From Leisingera daeponensis DSM 23529 (GTDB taxonomy: Bacteria; Pseudomonadota; Alphaproteobacteria; Rhodobacterales; Rhodobacteraceae), in NCBI RefSeq assembly GCF_000473145.1, contig NZ_KI421500.1, forward strand, positions 1,798,225 to 1,862,224: 64,000 bases of DNA, written 5' to 3'. Made by a program: the position numbers and the translations under genes. The stretch's first letter is position 1. Each line of letters begins with the position of its first letter. The notes under the pieces are model-generated. The model was not told the DNA's origin. It made no database searches and was given only the letters and a program-made list of their open reading frames with translations. Below are positions 51,963 to 61,091 of the stretch, in pieces.

Positions 51963-52724
51963 TCAGGCAAGGTGAAAGGACAGATGCGGCGCGCCGCCGT
52001 CCGCATCCCGGACCTGCCGGGCCGTGATCCCGAACACCTCCGATACCGTGTCCGGCGTCAGCGCCTGCTGCGGCGTGCCCGATGCCACCAGGCGCCCGCC
52101 CGACAGCACCGCCACCCGGTCGCAGGTCAGCGCCTGGTTCAGATCGTGCAGCGCCACCACGGCAGTCACCTTCAGGTTCCGGACACAGTTCAGGATCGAC
52201 AGTTGGTGGTGGATGTCCAGATGGTTGGTCGGCTCGTCCAGCAGCAGCAGCCCCGGCTGCTGGGCCAGGGCCCGCGCGATGTGCAGCCGCTGCCGCTCGC
52301 CGCCCGACAGGGTGGCCCATTCGCGCTGGGCAAATGCCTCCATTTCAACCGTCCGCAGGGCTTTGTCCACCTGCCGGGTGTCTTCCTCGCTCCACGGCCG
52401 CAGCGCCGACAGCCAGGGGGTGCGGCCCAGCTCCACCACCGAACGCGCGGTGATGCGCTCCGCGGTGTCGGCCTGCTGCTCGACGATGGCGATCCGCTGG
52501 GCGATTTCCCGGCGCGACAGCCGGGCCAGCGGCTGCTCCGCCAACAGCACGTCGCCTTGCGAGGGCCGGGCCAGCCCCGCCAGCAGCCGCATCAGCGTCG
52601 ATTTGCCGGAGCCGTTGGGGCCGACCAGCGCCAGCGTTTCCCCCGGTTGCGCCATCAGCGACACATCCGACAGCAGCGCCTTGCCGCGCACCGCGAAGGA
52701 CAGGCTGCGGGCTTCGATCCTCAT
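51963..52724 (-). CDS. btuD: ABC transporter ATP-binding protein, cobalamin-type importer
   Basis: A 253-residue ATPase of the FepC/BtuD group: Walker A GPNGSGKST near 35-43, Q-loop, signature LSGGERQRLHIARAL, Walker B LLLLDEPTNHLD and switch histidine LHDLNQA. It powers the permease encoded just upstream, with which it overlaps by four bases. The substrate is inferred as cobalamin or a precursor because a cobalamin riboswitch precedes the operon; sequence alone would also allow ferric siderophore. Confidence 0.9.
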   Translation of the reverse strand: MRIEARSLSFAVRGKALLSDVSLMAQPGETLALVGPNGSGKSTLMRLLAGLARPSQGDVLLAEQPLARLSRREIAQRIAIVEQQADTAERITARSVVELGRTPWLSALRPWSEEDTRQVDKALRTVEMEAFAQREWATLSGGERQRLHIARALAQQPGLLLLDEPTNHLDIHHQLSILNCVRNLKVTAVVALHDLNQALTCDRVAVLSGGRLVASGTPQQALTPDTVSEVFGITARQVRDADGGAPHLSFHLA

Positions 52725-53770
52725 CGCGCCGTCCTCTGCCCGCGCACCAGAATGATGGCAAAGGCCGGCGCTCCGATCAGCGCGGTCACGACGCCGATGG
52801 GCAGCACCTGGCCGGGGATGATGATACGCGACACGATGTCGGCGCCGATCAGGAACACCGCGCCGGTCAGGGCGGCGGCGGGCATCAGGCGGCGGTGGCC
52901 GGGGCCGACCAGGAACCGCGCCGCGTGGGGGATCACCAGGCCGACAAATCCGATGGAGCCGACGATCGACACCATCACAGCGGTCATCAGCGCGGTGGCA
53001 AAGATCAGCACCACCTGCACCCGCCGCACCGGGATGCCCAGCGCCGCGGCGGAATCGGTGCCGAAGGTGAAGGCATCCAGCGCCCGGGCGTGGAACCGGC
53101 AGATCATCCAGCCCGCCAGCGCCAGCGGCACCGCCAGCCACACATCCGGCCAGCGCACGCCGCTGAGGTTGCCCATCAGCCAGAACATGATGCCGCGCGC
53201 CTGATCGGCATTGGCGGATTTGGCGATGATGAAGGCGGTAAGCGCGTTGAACAGCTGCGAGCCGGCAATGCCCGCCAGCACGATCTGGGCCGCTGCCGCC
53301 CGGCTGCTGCCCGCCCCGGCGGCGCGCGCCAGAACGGCGACAAAACCAAACGCCAGCAGCGCGCCGTTGAAGGCGCCGAAGGACAGCGACAACGCGCCGC
53401 CGCCGAGGCCAGCAATGGTCACCGCCACCGCCCCGGTCGAGGCACCGGCGGAAATGCCAAGGATGTAAGGATCCGCCAGCGCGTTGCGCAGCAGCGCCTG
53501 CAGCACCACGCCCGCCACCGCCAGCGCCGCGCCGCAGGCCCCGGCCACCAGCGCCCGCGGCAGCCGGTAGCTCCAGATGATGCCCTGGTCCACCGGGTCC
53601 ACCGGCAGGCCTGCGCCGGCCAGTTTGTTGACCAGAACGGACAGGACGAGGTCAGGCGCAAGCGAGGTTTCCCCGATCATTGCGCCTGCCAGAACCGCCG
53701 CAGCCAGCACCGGCAGGGCCAGGCAAGCGCCCCGGATGCCCTGCCAGGCAAGTGCGGCGGCTGCGCTCAT
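52721..53770 (-). CDS. btuC: ABC transporter permease, FecCD/BtuC family
   Basis: A 349-residue permease with nine to ten helices. Family marks are WSYRLPRALVAGACGAALAV near 66-85, GVVLQALLRNALADPYILGI near 88-107, and the ATPase-contact segment around GSIGFVGLVIPHAARFLVGP (256-286). It forms the membrane dimer of a vitamin B12 or siderophore importer; the riboswitch favours B12. Start and stop overlap the neighbouring genes by four bases each. Confidence 0.92.
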   Translation of the reverse strand: MSAAAALAWQGIRGACLALPVLAAAVLAGAMIGETSLAPDLVLSVLVNKLAGAGLPVDPVDQGIIWSYRLPRALVAGACGAALAVAGVVLQALLRNALADPYILGISAGASTGAVAVTIAGLGGGALSLSFGAFNGALLAFGFVAVLARAAGAGSSRAAAAQIVLAGIAGSQLFNALTAFIIAKSANADQARGIMFWLMGNLSGVRWPDVWLAVPLALAGWMICRFHARALDAFTFGTDSAAALGIPVRRVQVVLIFATALMTAVMVSIVGSIGFVGLVIPHAARFLVGPGHRRLMPAAALTGAVFLIGADIVSRIIIPGQVLPIGVVTALIGAPAFAIILVRGQRTAR

Positions 53771-54777
53771 GCGCCGTTGCCGATCGCGCTGAGTTCAGCG
53801 GCCAGATCCTCCAGCGCCGGGATCGCGCGGATGGTGGCGTCCATGGCTTGGGCATCCATCACCACGATGCGGCCGTTCTTCACGGCGTCCATCTGGCTGG
53901 CGACCGGATCGGTGCGCAGGAATTCCAGCTTCTTCTCGTAATCATCGGCGGCAAACCGGCGGCGGTCCATGCGGGCAATCACGATCACCGTCGGGTTGGC
54001 CTTGGCGATGGTTTCCCAGCCGACGGTCGGCCATTCCTCGTCGGTCTCGATAACATTGCGCAGGCCCAGCTGCTGCATCATGTAGCCCGGCGCGCCTTTC
54101 TGGCCGGCCACGAACGGGTCGCTCTCCATCTCAGGCGACGAGAACCAGAACACGGCGGAGGCGTCTTTCAGAGAAACCTCCTGCGCCTTGGCCACCGCCG
54201 CAGCCTCGCGGGCCTTGTAGCCGGCGACCAGCTCCGCGCCCTTTTCGGCCGCGCCGAAGATCGCCGCCAGCTCTTCGATGCCCTGATACAGGCTCTCGGT
54301 GGTGAACATTTCTGTCCGGGTGCCGTCGCCGCCGGTGGTGTTGTCCTTGCCGGCGCAATCTGCGGGCAGCACATAGGTCGGGATGCCGAGGTCATGGAAC
54401 TGCTCGCGCTTGGCGACGATGCCTTCGGGACCGACGTGCCATTCGTACTGCGCCGCCACTAGGCCGGGGCGTTTGGCGACCACGCTTTCAAAGCTCGGGT
54501 CGTTGTCCGCCAGACGCTCGACCTTGGCGTTCACCTCGGCATATTCCGGCAGCACGTCGTTGAACCAGACCGAGGTGCCCAGCACCTTATCCCCCAGCCC
54601 CAGCGCATAGAGCACTTCGGTGGCCGCCTGGCCAACGGTTACGGAGGACGCCACGGGGGTTTCGAAGGTGAGGGACTGGCCGCAGTTTTCGATGGTCAGC
54701 GGAAAGGTCTCATCAGCTGCCGCGGCCTGTGCCGCAAGGGTGAAGGACAGGCCAATCAGGCCGGAACGCAGGAACAT
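53767..54777 (-). CDS. btuF: ABC transporter substrate-binding protein, cobalamin-type
   Basis: A 336-residue periplasmic binding protein of the BtuF/FhuD (class III) fold. The signal peptide is at 1-21 (GLSFTLAAQAAAADE). Typical parts are SSVTVGQAATEVLYALGLGD, FESVVAKRPGLVAAQYEW and the second lobe NPTVIVIARMD. The ATG at 54777 has GGAGA ten bases before it; the frame is open further upstream only because it crosses the riboswitch. It is the first gene of a coupled three-gene importer operon. Confidence 0.9.
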   Translation of the reverse strand: MFLRSGLIGLSFTLAAQAAAADETFPLTIENCGQSLTFETPVASSVTVGQAATEVLYALGLGDKVLGTSVWFNDVLPEYAEVNAKVERLADNDPSFESVVAKRPGLVAAQYEWHVGPEGIVAKREQFHDLGIPTYVLPADCAGKDNTTGGDGTRTEMFTTESLYQGIEELAAIFGAAEKGAELVAGYKAREAAAVAKAQEVSLKDASAVFWFSSPEMESDPFVAGQKGAPGYMMQQLGLRNVIETDEEWPTVGWETIAKANPTVIVIARMDRRRFAADDYEKKLEFLRTDPVASQMDAVKNGRIVVMDAQAMDATIRAIPALEDLAAELSAIGNGA

Positions 54778-54930
54778 TTTAGTCGATCTCCATGTGTCAA
54801 TGACCGGAGAACGGGTGAAAGGGCATTGACCGGCGGTGCGGAGGGTCTGAGCCCTTCCTCTGCGGCGCCTTATCGCGGCGGCGCATCCTGCCGGCAACCT
54901 CCCCGGACAACCCCGCCCGGTGTGCTTCGG

Positions 54931-55095
54931 TTTCTCTACCGGCAGGTCTCCTGACTGGCGGGTCATCGTCTGGGCCGTCTTCCCGGACCGCTGGGATCCA
55001 GTGACACGATGGCACAGCACTCGCCGCCTACAGTTGCGGGGGCAGTTCCGTTTGGCGCCCGGCAGGCACCACGGATTCCCTCTTAGCCCTTGCGG
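54931..55095 (-). ncRNA. cobalamin (AdoCbl) riboswitch
   Basis: On the minus strand the classical conserved blocks appear in order: GGGAATCCGTGGTGCC (55080-55065), ACTGCCCCCGCAACTGTA (55046-55029), the B12-box region with TCACTGG and GGGAAG, and AGTCAGGAGACCTGCC (54956-54941). It lies about 155 bases upstream of the binding-protein gene. A GCAGAGG/CCTCCGC-type hairpin at about 54815-54842 could be part of the expression platform; no terminator T-run was seen, so control may be at translation. The rest of the gap 54778-55194 holds no gene. Confidence 0.95.
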
Positions 55096-55194
55096 GACCG
55101 GTTAGGCGCGCGTAGCGCATCGCCTTCCTTGCGGCAAGAAAAAGTTGCCGCTGGCCGGGAAAACCCCGGCGGGAGGCCCGCCCTGCCGGGCGGG

Positions 55195-56238
55195 TTACAG
55201 GATCTCATCCTCGTCAAACATCGGATCGTCCTCCAGCTGGGCGCTGATGTCCTCGACCGAATCCTCTGCCTTTCTGAAGGAGGGAACCCTTCCCAGATGG
55301 AACACCGCATCGCCCTCGTTCACGACGGGCATTACCGCGCGGCCGACAATCAGCCCGTCGAAGGGGGCCAGGATTTCCTTGTCCTGCTCGCCGAAAGGGT
55401 CCGAGACCGACCCCATCAGCTCCCCTTCCCGGACCAGTTCCCCGTCATTCCTGTAGACCCTCAGAAGCCCGCCCATCGGCGCCCGCAGCCATTTGCTGGA
55501 GGCACAGAACTGCGGCTGCGATTTGGGTTTGGAAATGCCCTTGGCCGGAACCATCCCCATGTGCCGCAGCACCCGCAGGATGCCGGCCAGCCCGGCCCGG
55601 ATCGACAGCTCGTCAAACCGCAGGCCCTCGCCCGCCTCAAAAAGCAGGATGTCCTTGCCGATCTCCCTGGCCGCACCGCGCAAAGAGCCGTCGCGCAGCG
55701 GCGACTGCATCACGATGGGCGCGCCGAACACCCCGGCAAGCTCCCGGGTTTTCGGGTTGTCGGGCGAGATGCGGATCTGCGGGTAATTGGTCCGGTGAAC
55801 CGCCGCCGAATGCAGGTCGATCCCCAGATCCGAGCGGGCGACCACCTCGCTCATGAACAGATGCGCCATACGCGAGGCCAGCGAGCCGTGCTCGCTGCCG
55901 GGAAACGCCCGGTTCAGGTCGCGCCGGTCAGGCAGGTAGCGGGAATGGTTGATGAAACCGAAGGCATTGACGATGGGCACCGCAATCAGCGTGCCCTTGA
56001 GCGTCGTCAGGTTCGGCGCCCGCAGCAGCCGCCGGATGATCTCCACCCCGATCACCTCGTCGCCATGCACGCCGCCGCTGACAAAGACCGTCGGCCCGTC
56101 CTGACGGCCATGCACCACATGCGCTGACATGGTCACCGGCGTGTGATCGGACAGGACGCTGACCGGCAGGTCGACCGTCAGCCGCGAGCCCGGCGCCACT
56201 CTGGCGCGGCCGATGGTAAAATGCTGCCGCCCCCTCAT
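55195..56238 (-). CDS. succinylglutamate desuccinylase/aspartoacylase-family zinc hydrolase
   Basis: A 347-residue protein of the AstE/AspA (M14-like) family. Zinc ligands appear in GGVHGDEVIG near 56-65 (HxxE) and DLHSAAVHRTNYP near 140-152. The C-terminal 90 residues form a beta domain (APMGGLLRVY, APFDGLIVG) like biotinyl/lipoyl folds seen in this family. It follows rimK by 4 bases, with AGGGG before the ATG. Given the neighbour, hydrolysis of glutamyl peptide or amide bonds on a RimK product is a fair guess, not shown. Confidence 0.87.
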   Translation of the reverse strand: MRGRQHFTIGRARVAPGSRLTVDLPVSVLSDHTPVTMSAHVVHGRQDGPTVFVSGGVHGDEVIGVEIIRRLLRAPNLTTLKGTLIAVPIVNAFGFINHSRYLPDRRDLNRAFPGSEHGSLASRMAHLFMSEVVARSDLGIDLHSAAVHRTNYPQIRISPDNPKTRELAGVFGAPIVMQSPLRDGSLRGAAREIGKDILLFEAGEGLRFDELSIRAGLAGILRVLRHMGMVPAKGISKPKSQPQFCASSKWLRAPMGGLLRVYRNDGELVREGELMGSVSDPFGEQDKEILAPFDGLIVGRAVMPVVNEGDAVFHLGRVPSFRKAEDSVEDISAQLEDDPMFDEDEIL

Positions 56239-56242
56239 GCGC

Positions 56243-57148
56243 TCACCCCTTGCCCTTGGTTTTGGTGGCACCTGCCTTGGCGTTCTTTTCCAGGAACTCG
56301 ATCATCTTGCCGGCGATATCCAGGCCGGTGGCCTTTTCCACCCCTTCCAGGCCGGGGGAGGAGTTCACTTCCATCACCACCGCGCCGTGATTGGCGCGCA
56401 GCATGTCAACACCGCAGGCGTTCAGGCCCATGGTCTTTGCCGCGCGCACGGCGGTGGCGCGTTCTTCCGGCGTCAGTTTCACGACCTGAGCCGACCCGCC
56501 GCGGTGGAGGTTCGAGCGGAAGTCGCCCTCGGCCCCGGTGCGCTTCATCGCGGCCACGACCTTGCCGCCGATCACGATCGCCCGGATGTCGGTGCCGCCG
56601 GCCTCCTTGATGAACTCCTGCATGAGGATGTTGACGCCGGCGCCGCGGAACGCCTCGACCACCGACTTGGCCGACCGGTGGGTATCGGCCAGAACCACGC
56701 CGATACCCTGGGTGCCCTCCAGCAGTTTGATCACGATCGGCGCGCCGCCGGCGAGTTTCAGCACTTCCTCGGTCTGCTTGGGGTCATGGGCAAAGGTTGT
56801 GACCGGCAGGCCGACGCCGTCGCGCGCCAGCAGCTGCATCGAGCGCAGCTTGTCCCGCGACCGGCCGATGGCGACGCTTTCGTTCAGCGGGTAGACCCCC
56901 ATCATTTCGAACTGCCGCAGCACTGCCGTGCCATAGAAGGTGACCGAGGCGCCGATCCGCGGGATCACGGCGTCATAGCCCTTCAGCTGCTCACCATTGT
57001 AATAAACTTCCGGGCGGCGGGTTGCGATGTTCATGTAGCAGCGCAGCGTGTCGATGATGTCGAGCTGGTGCCCCCGCTCCTCTGCCGCGGCCTTGAGGCG
57101 CTTGTGGGTATACAGGTTGGCATTGCGGGCAAGCATGGCAATTTTCAC
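56243..57148 (-). CDS. rimK: RimK-family ATP-grasp ligase (ribosomal protein S6 glutamate ligase-like)
   Basis: A 301-residue ATP-grasp ligase. In E. coli RimK adds glutamates to the C-terminus of S6 and can make poly-glutamate. Marks are [20 protein letters not shown] near 58-77, the ATP-binding [12 protein letters not shown] near 141-152, [12 protein letters not shown], and the metal-binding [14 protein letters not shown] near 258-271. A lysine-rich C-terminal tail is present. It is the first gene of a two-gene operon with the zinc hydrolase. Confidence 0.92.
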   Translation of the reverse strand: MKIAMLARNANLYTHKRLKAAAEERGHQLDIIDTLRCYMNIATRRPEVYYNGEQLKGYDAVIPRIGASVTFYGTAVLRQFEMMGVYPLNESVAIGRSRDKLRSMQLLARDGVGLPVTTFAHDPKQTEEVLKLAGGAPIVIKLLEGTQGIGVVLADTHRSAKSVVEAFRGAGVNILMQEFIKEAGGTDIRAIVIGGKVVAAMKRTGAEGDFRSNLHRGGSAQVVKLTPEERATAVRAAKTMGLNACGVDMLRANHGAVVMEVNSSPGLEGVEKATGLDIAGKMIEFLEKNAKAGATKTKGKG

Positions 57149-57789
57149 GTGGTGTCCTTTTCAGGTTGCCGCGCAGCAGCGGCGCGGCTGGCGCAGGCGG
57201 CGGTTGGATGGGTTTCGGCCCTGCTCTGCAGGGATTTTCTGACAGGTTCTGCTGGTCCGTCCGCCGGTACCAGTGTCCGGCGGACGGGCGTCATCGCCAA
57301 TGGGGATCAATCATCTGCTTCGAACCTATAAGGTGCCGTATCCGTTTTCAAACATGCTGCCGCCGGGCCGCCGGAGGCGGTGCGCGGCTGGCTTGCCGAC
57401 CCAGTACAGCCAGGCTAGAGTCTTGCATATAGGCAAAATATCATCGGCCCCTGCAAGGGATCGCATTGGCCAGCGCGGCCGGCATCCTGCCCGGGCTTCA
57501 CGGGTGTGCCGGCCGGGATTCGCGGGCATGCTTGCGGCGGCAGGACCCGCGGACGCTGAAGGCTCCCCCGGACGCTGCGGCCGGGGCAGGCGCTGCAAGG
57601 GTGCGATAATTATCTCCTGCGCGCATTTCCAGGAAAAGAGGCATGTTTTGAGTGTTGCGGACCGATCCTTTGTGGTTATGAATGCCAACGCCTTCGTTAC
57701 CTGCCGGCGGGCGAGAAGAGCCCGGTGCTGCAGGCTGCGGCAGATGGAGCGCCGCGCTGCGGCCGGCTGCTTGAGCGGACAAGGATAAG
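57149..57789. other. 641-base gene-free gap between rimK and pqiA
   Basis: This divergent gap shows no convincing gene. It holds an 11-base-pair hairpin (CCGTCCGCCGG at 57257-57267 with CCGGCGGACGG at 57277-57287). On the minus strand TTGCAG and CCTATA are 17 bases apart (57428-57456), a possible rimK promoter with a long leader. On the plus strand TTGCGG and ATGAAT near 57655-57685 could serve pqiA. The open frames that cross the gap have no protein-like features. Confidence 0.4.
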
Positions 57790-58407
57790 ATGGACCCGGA
57801 ACAGCTGATCGCCTGCCCTGCCTGTGACGTGCTGCACCGCGACCAGGAGGTGGCCAAGCACACCGTCGCCCGGTGCGCCCGCTGCGGCACGGTGCTGGCG
57901 GCGCCCAAATCGGGGGCGATGACCCGGATTGCGATGCTGTCCCTGACGGCGCTGATCCTGCTGGCGGCTGCGGCCGGCTTCCCGTTTCTGGAACTGCAGG
58001 CCCAGGGGCTGTCGCACCGGGCCTCGGTGCTGGATGCGGTGCTGGCGTTTTCCCGCGGACCGATGGCGCCGCTGTCGCTGGCCACGGGCCTGCTGATCGT
58101 GCTGCTGCCCGCGGCCCGCTACGGCGCCCTGGTCTACACTCTGGCGCCGATGGCGCTGGGCTGGCACCCTGCCCCGCATGCGGCCGCCGTCTACCGCTGG
58201 GCAGAGCGGCTGAAGCCCTGGGCGATGGCAGAGATATTCATCATCGGTGTCGCGGTCGCTCTGGTCAAAGTGTCCGGCCTCGCACGGGTCGGGCTGGGGC
58301 CTGCCTTCTGGGCCTTCGCGGCGCTTTTGGTGGTGACCATCCTGACCGACAGTTCCATTTGCAGGCTGACCGTATGGAAAACCCTGAAAACCCGCCGCGG
58401 TTCCTGA
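57790..58407 (+). CDS. pqiA: PqiA-family membrane protein, first half
   Basis: A 205-residue inner-membrane protein corresponding to one half of the two-part PqiA of enterobacteria. The N-terminal zinc-ribbon cysteines are in CPACDVLH and CARCGTVL (residues 9-34), followed by about four helices. PqiA works with the MCE protein PqiB and lipoprotein PqiC in lipid movement between the membranes. The next pqiA-like gene overlaps its end by 34 bases in another frame. Confidence 0.9.
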   Translation: MDPEQLIACPACDVLHRDQEVAKHTVARCARCGTVLAAPKSGAMTRIAMLSLTALILLAAAAGFPFLELQAQGLSHRASVLDAVLAFSRGPMAPLSLATGLLIVLLPAARYGALVYTLAPMALGWHPAPHAAAVYRWAERLKPWAMAEIFIIGVAVALVKVSGLARVGLGPAFWAFAALLVVTILTDSSICRLTVWKTLKTRRGS

Positions 58408-59009
58408 CCGCAGCCGAAGCCGGGCTGACCGGCTGCCGCACCTGCGGGGCCGTCAATCCAGGCGGCGCGCAGATCTGTTACAGCTGCCGCAGCGCGCTGA
58501 CCCCGCCCTCCGCTTACAGCCTGCAGCGGGTCTGGGCCTGGCTGGCGGCGGGGCTGATCGCCTATGTCCCCGCCAATATCTACCCGATGCTGCGCACCAC
58601 CACGTTTGGACGCGCCTCCGAGAACACGCTGCTCGGCGGCATCGTGGAGCTGTTCGGCCACGGCTCCTACGGCGTGGCCTTCATCGTGTTCTTTGCCAGC
58701 ATCGTGATCCCGCTCGCCAAGTTTCTCGCCATCGGCTATCTGGCGGTTTCGGTCCGCAGGCCCGCGGCCCTTGGCAGCCACGGCAGGCTGGTGCTTTATG
58801 AGGTCGTCGAATTTATCGGCCGCTGGTCGATGATTGATGTGTTTGTCGTGGCGATCCTGACTGCCCTGGTTCAGCTGGATTTCGCCGCTGCCGTCACCCC
58901 GGGGATTGCAGCGGTCAGTTTTGCATTGTCGGTTGCCTTCACCATGCTGGCAGCCCAAAGTTTTGATCCGCGCCTGATCTGGAACGCGGAAAAGCGAGAG
59001 TTTGAATGA
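58374..59009 (+). CDS. pqiA: PqiA-family membrane protein, second half
   Basis: A 211-residue protein with its own ribbon (CRTCGAVNPGGAQICYSCR, residues 21-39) and four helices, including YVPANIYPMLRT and FVVAILTALVQLDF that mark the PqiA family. The ATG at 58374 lies inside the preceding pqiA gene, overlapping by 34 bases. The stop overlaps the pqiB start (ATGA), so expression of all parts is coupled. Confidence 0.9.
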   Translation: MENPENPPRFLTAAEAGLTGCRTCGAVNPGGAQICYSCRSALTPPSAYSLQRVWAWLAAGLIAYVPANIYPMLRTTTFGRASENTLLGGIVELFGHGSYGVAFIVFFASIVIPLAKFLAIGYLAVSVRRPAALGSHGRLVLYEVVEFIGRWSMIDVFVVAILTALVQLDFAAAVTPGIAAVSFALSVAFTMLAAQSFDPRLIWNAEKREFE

Positions 59010-61090
59010 GCACGCCCGAACCCGCCACGATGAAAGTCTCCGCGCAGCGCCCGTCGCCGTGGCGCAACCTCTCGCTGGTCTGGCTGGTGCCGCTGGCGGC
59101 GCTGGCGGTGTCGCTGGGCGTTGCCTGGCAGGCATACTCCAGCCGGGGAGTTCTGATCCGCATCACTTTCGAGAACGCTTCCGGCGTTGTGGCCAACGAA
59201 ACCGCGGTGCGCTACCGCGATGTGGCGATCGGTCAGGTAGAGGAGCTCGGCTTTACCGAAGACCTGAGCAAGGTCACTGTCTGGGCCCGCATCGACAAGA
59301 AGATTGCCCCCTACCTCGATCAGGACGCCGCCTTTTGGGTGGTCCGCCCGGAGGTCAGCACGCGCGGCATTTCCGGCCTCAGCACGGTGCTGTCCGGTGT
59401 CTATATCGAAGGCACCTGGGATCAGGAGCCCGGCGTGGCCGCCACCCGCTTCGAGGGCGTAGACGGGCCGCCGCTGGTGCAGCCGGGCCGGGACGGGCGG
59501 CGCATCACCCTGCGCACCCCTAATGGCAGCATGATCTCGGAAGGCGCGCCGGTGCTGTTCCGCGGCGTTGAGGTCGGCCGGCTGGAGCAGCCGCGTCTGA
59601 CGGCCAGCGGCGACAGCGTTGTTGTCGATGCCTTCATCGACGCCCCGCATGACCGCCGCATCAACTCCGCCACCCGGTTCTGGGACACCTCTGGCTTTTC
59701 AGTCTCCTTCGGTGCCAGCGGGCTGTCGCTGGACGTGGACAGCATCGCCTCGCTGGTGGCCGGAGGCATCGAATTCGACACCGTTTTCGACGGCGGCAAA
59801 CCAGTGGGCAAGGACACGGTGTTCGACATTCATGAGGACGAGGCCGCCGCCCGCCGCACAGCGTTTGCGCGCTCGCAGTCGGAAGGCGTATCAGTGGCTG
59901 TCGCCTTTGACGAGTCGGTGGCCGGGCTTGCCAGCGGCGCCGCCGTCAGGCTGGGCGGCGTCAAGGTCGGCGAAGTCAGCACCCTGAACGCCGCCATCCA
60001 GAACCAGAACGACGAGCCCGAGGTTCGGCTGATCGCCAAACTGCTTCTGCAGCCTGCCCTGATGGGGCTTCCGCCCGGCGCCGGAGAAGCGGAGGTCCTG
60101 GATTTCCTGGAACAGGCGGTCGACGGCGGTCTGCGGGCCCGGCTGGCCGCGGCCGGACTGCTGAGTTCGGAACTGATTGTTGAATTGGTTACGCTGGATG
60201 AAGCCGCGCCGGCGCGGTTCGACCGAAGCGCGGAACCCTTCCCCGAGCTGCCCAGCGCCCCCTCCGACCTGCCCGATTTCACCGCCACCGCCGAAGGCGC
60301 GATGGAGCGTATCAGCGAGCTGCCCGTTGAGGAGCTGATGGCCCAGGCCATCGCCACCCTGGCCAGCATTGAAGACCTGGCCTCTGCCGACAGCACCCGC
60401 GAGGTTCCCGCCGCCGCGGTGGCGCTGCTGGAGGACACCCGCGCGCTGGTCGCGGATCCCGGCACCCGCGCCCTGCCGGCGGAGCTGACTGCCGCGGTGA
60501 CGGAGCTGCGCGCCATCCTGACGGAGGTGCAGCAGGGCAATGCCGCGGCCAATCTGAGCGCCGCGCTGGAGCAGGGCAGCAAGGCCGCCGCCAGCCTTGC
60601 CGCAGCATCGGATGAGCTTCCCGCCCTGGTCAGCGACTTCCGCGACCTGGCGGCGAAGGCCAATTCGCTGGAAGCCGAAGAGCTGATCCGCTCCGCCAGC
60701 CAGCTGATGAACAGCGCCGATGCGCTGATCGGCACCGAGGAGGCGCGCGATCTGCCTCCTGCCCTGACCGGCGCACTGGACGAGGTGCGCGCCACCCTGG
60801 AGGCGCTGCGCCAGGGTGGGCTGGTGGACAATGCCAACGCCACCATGGCCTCCGCCCGCGGCGCCGCCGATGCGGTGGCCGCTGCCGCCGAAGGCCTGCC
60901 GGCCCTGTCTGCCCGGCTGGAGCGGCTGGTCGCCCAGTCCGAGGCGCTGATCGCCTCCTACGGCGCCCGCTCCAGCTTCAACTCCGAGACGCTGGACGCC
61001 CTGCGCGAGGTCAAGACAGCCGCCCGCGCGGTCTCGCAGCTGGCCCGCAAGATTGAACGCGATCCGAATTCCCTGCTGTTTGGAAAGTAA
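59006..61090 (+). CDS. pqiB: PqiB-like MCE-family lipid transport protein
   Basis: A 694-residue protein with one N-terminal membrane helix (22-42) and three MCE domains starting near residues 48, 165 and 293, each with a V-x-(Y/F/L)-(R/G)-G/D-V-x-x-G pattern (RYRDVAIGQV, LFRGVEVGRL, RLGGVKVGEV). MCE rings form tunnels for lipids across the periplasm. The C-terminal 300 residues are helical, with loosely repeated units such as TRALPAELTAAVTELRA and ARDLPPALTGALDEVRA, longer than in E. coli PqiB (about 546 residues). Confidence 0.92.
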   Translation: MSTPEPATMKVSAQRPSPWRNLSLVWLVPLAALAVSLGVAWQAYSSRGVLIRITFENASGVVANETAVRYRDVAIGQVEELGFTEDLSKVTVWARIDKKIAPYLDQDAAFWVVRPEVSTRGISGLSTVLSGVYIEGTWDQEPGVAATRFEGVDGPPLVQPGRDGRRITLRTPNGSMISEGAPVLFRGVEVGRLEQPRLTASGDSVVVDAFIDAPHDRRINSATRFWDTSGFSVSFGASGLSLDVDSIASLVAGGIEFDTVFDGGKPVGKDTVFDIHEDEAAARRTAFARSQSEGVSVAVAFDESVAGLASGAAVRLGGVKVGEVSTLNAAIQNQNDEPEVRLIAKLLLQPALMGLPPGAGEAEVLDFLEQAVDGGLRARLAAAGLLSSELIVELVTLDEAAPARFDRSAEPFPELPSAPSDLPDFTATAEGAMERISELPVEELMAQAIATLASIEDLASADSTREVPAAAVALLEDTRALVADPGTRALPAELTAAVTELRAILTEVQQGNAAANLSAALEQGSKAAASLAAASDELPALVSDFRDLAAKANSLEAEELIRSASQLMNSADALIGTEEARDLPPALTGALDEVRATLEALRQGGLVDNANATMASARGAADAVAAAAEGLPALSARLERLVAQSEALIASYGARSSFNSETLDALREVKTAARAVSQLARKIERDPNSLLFGK

Positions 61091-61091
61091 T

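Noticed and set aside
54778..55020. An N-terminal extension of the btuF-like gene
   Set aside because: It would translate the cobalamin riboswitch and put the signal peptide in the middle of the protein.
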